Part shown: one piece after another, positions 63,984-64,000 of the stretch
Numbering within the stretch: position 1 is the first letter of the stretch
Layout of the letters: each line of letters begins with the position of its first letter
From: Marinomonas sp. KMM3893
Lineage (GTDB): Bacteria; Pseudomonadota; Gammaproteobacteria; Pseudomonadales; Marinomonadaceae
Assembly: GCF_004352855.1 (NCBI RefSeq)
Contig: NZ_SJSC01000007.1
Coordinates: forward strand, 124,001-188,000
Direction: 5' to 3'
Length of the DNA stretch: 64,000 bases
Program-made: the position numbers and the translations under genes
Notes under the pieces: generated by a model
Seen by the model: only the letters and a program-made list of their open reading frames with translations
Told to the model about the DNA's origin: nothing
Database searches by the model: none

Positions 63984-64000
63984 TAAAGCCGCCGTTGAAA

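Overview
The window is ordinary chromosomal DNA of a marine gammaproteobacterium, most likely Marinomonas or a close Oceanospirillales relative. That placement is inferred from gene content, gene order and moderate GC, not from a database search. Several neighbourhoods are classic for the class: prfB (with its programmed frameshift)-lysS, zapA-6S RNA-ygfA, a Pseudomonas-type algU/mucABCD (rpoE-rseABC-degP) cluster divergent from nadB, sdhE-ygfX, and ygiF-glnE. No tRNA, rRNA, CRISPR array, prophage or plasmid functions were seen.

Layout. 1-2.3 kb: a cut-off DUF4405 membrane cytochrome divergent from a MarR regulator, plus small membrane and hypothetical genes. 2.5-6.2 kb: a membrane GAF-GGDEF cyclase, a metal exporter behind a perfect Fur-type box, an ABM monooxygenase and a Rof-like antiterminator. 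6.5-9.2 kb: a lone Y1/RAYT-like transposase, an interspersed hairpin repeat, and hisC with a REP-like palindrome pair in its leader. 9.3-13.3 kb: lysS, prfB, zapA, 6S RNA, ygfA. 13.4-18.3 kb: a TraF-like outer-membrane protein and a complete kdsD-A-C-B operon making CMP-Kdo for lipopolysaccharide. 18.4-24.3 kb: zinc-binding znuA behind a Zur-like box, astE, a Nudix hydrolase, a DUF2927 protein, hemE and glnK.

24.4-35.1 kb is an arginine/glutamate module. A basic amino-acid ABC transporter (aotPJQM) and an ArgR-type AraC regulator face the 1607-residue NAD-glutamate dehydrogenase and an ornithine-family aminotransferase. The intergenic region carries an exact copy of the Pseudomonas ArgR half-site. 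35.3-43.8 kb holds sbmA, a small protein gene with a phased GATC cluster upstream, glnE, ygiF, and argE-argA. 43.9-50.6 kb is the envelope-stress operon, nadB and sdhE-ygfX. 50.9-59.2 kb is a polyol (mannitol/sorbitol/arabitol) uptake and oxidation system with its AraC regulator and a xylulokinase. 59.6-64 kb is an MHYT hybrid histidine kinase overlapping an HD-GYP response regulator.

No wholly new multi-gene system is evident. The most unusual signals are non-coding: the GATC cluster upstream of the 36.8 kb small gene, a perfect 16-bp hairpin inside the first codons of mtlD, and the paired palindromes at hisC.
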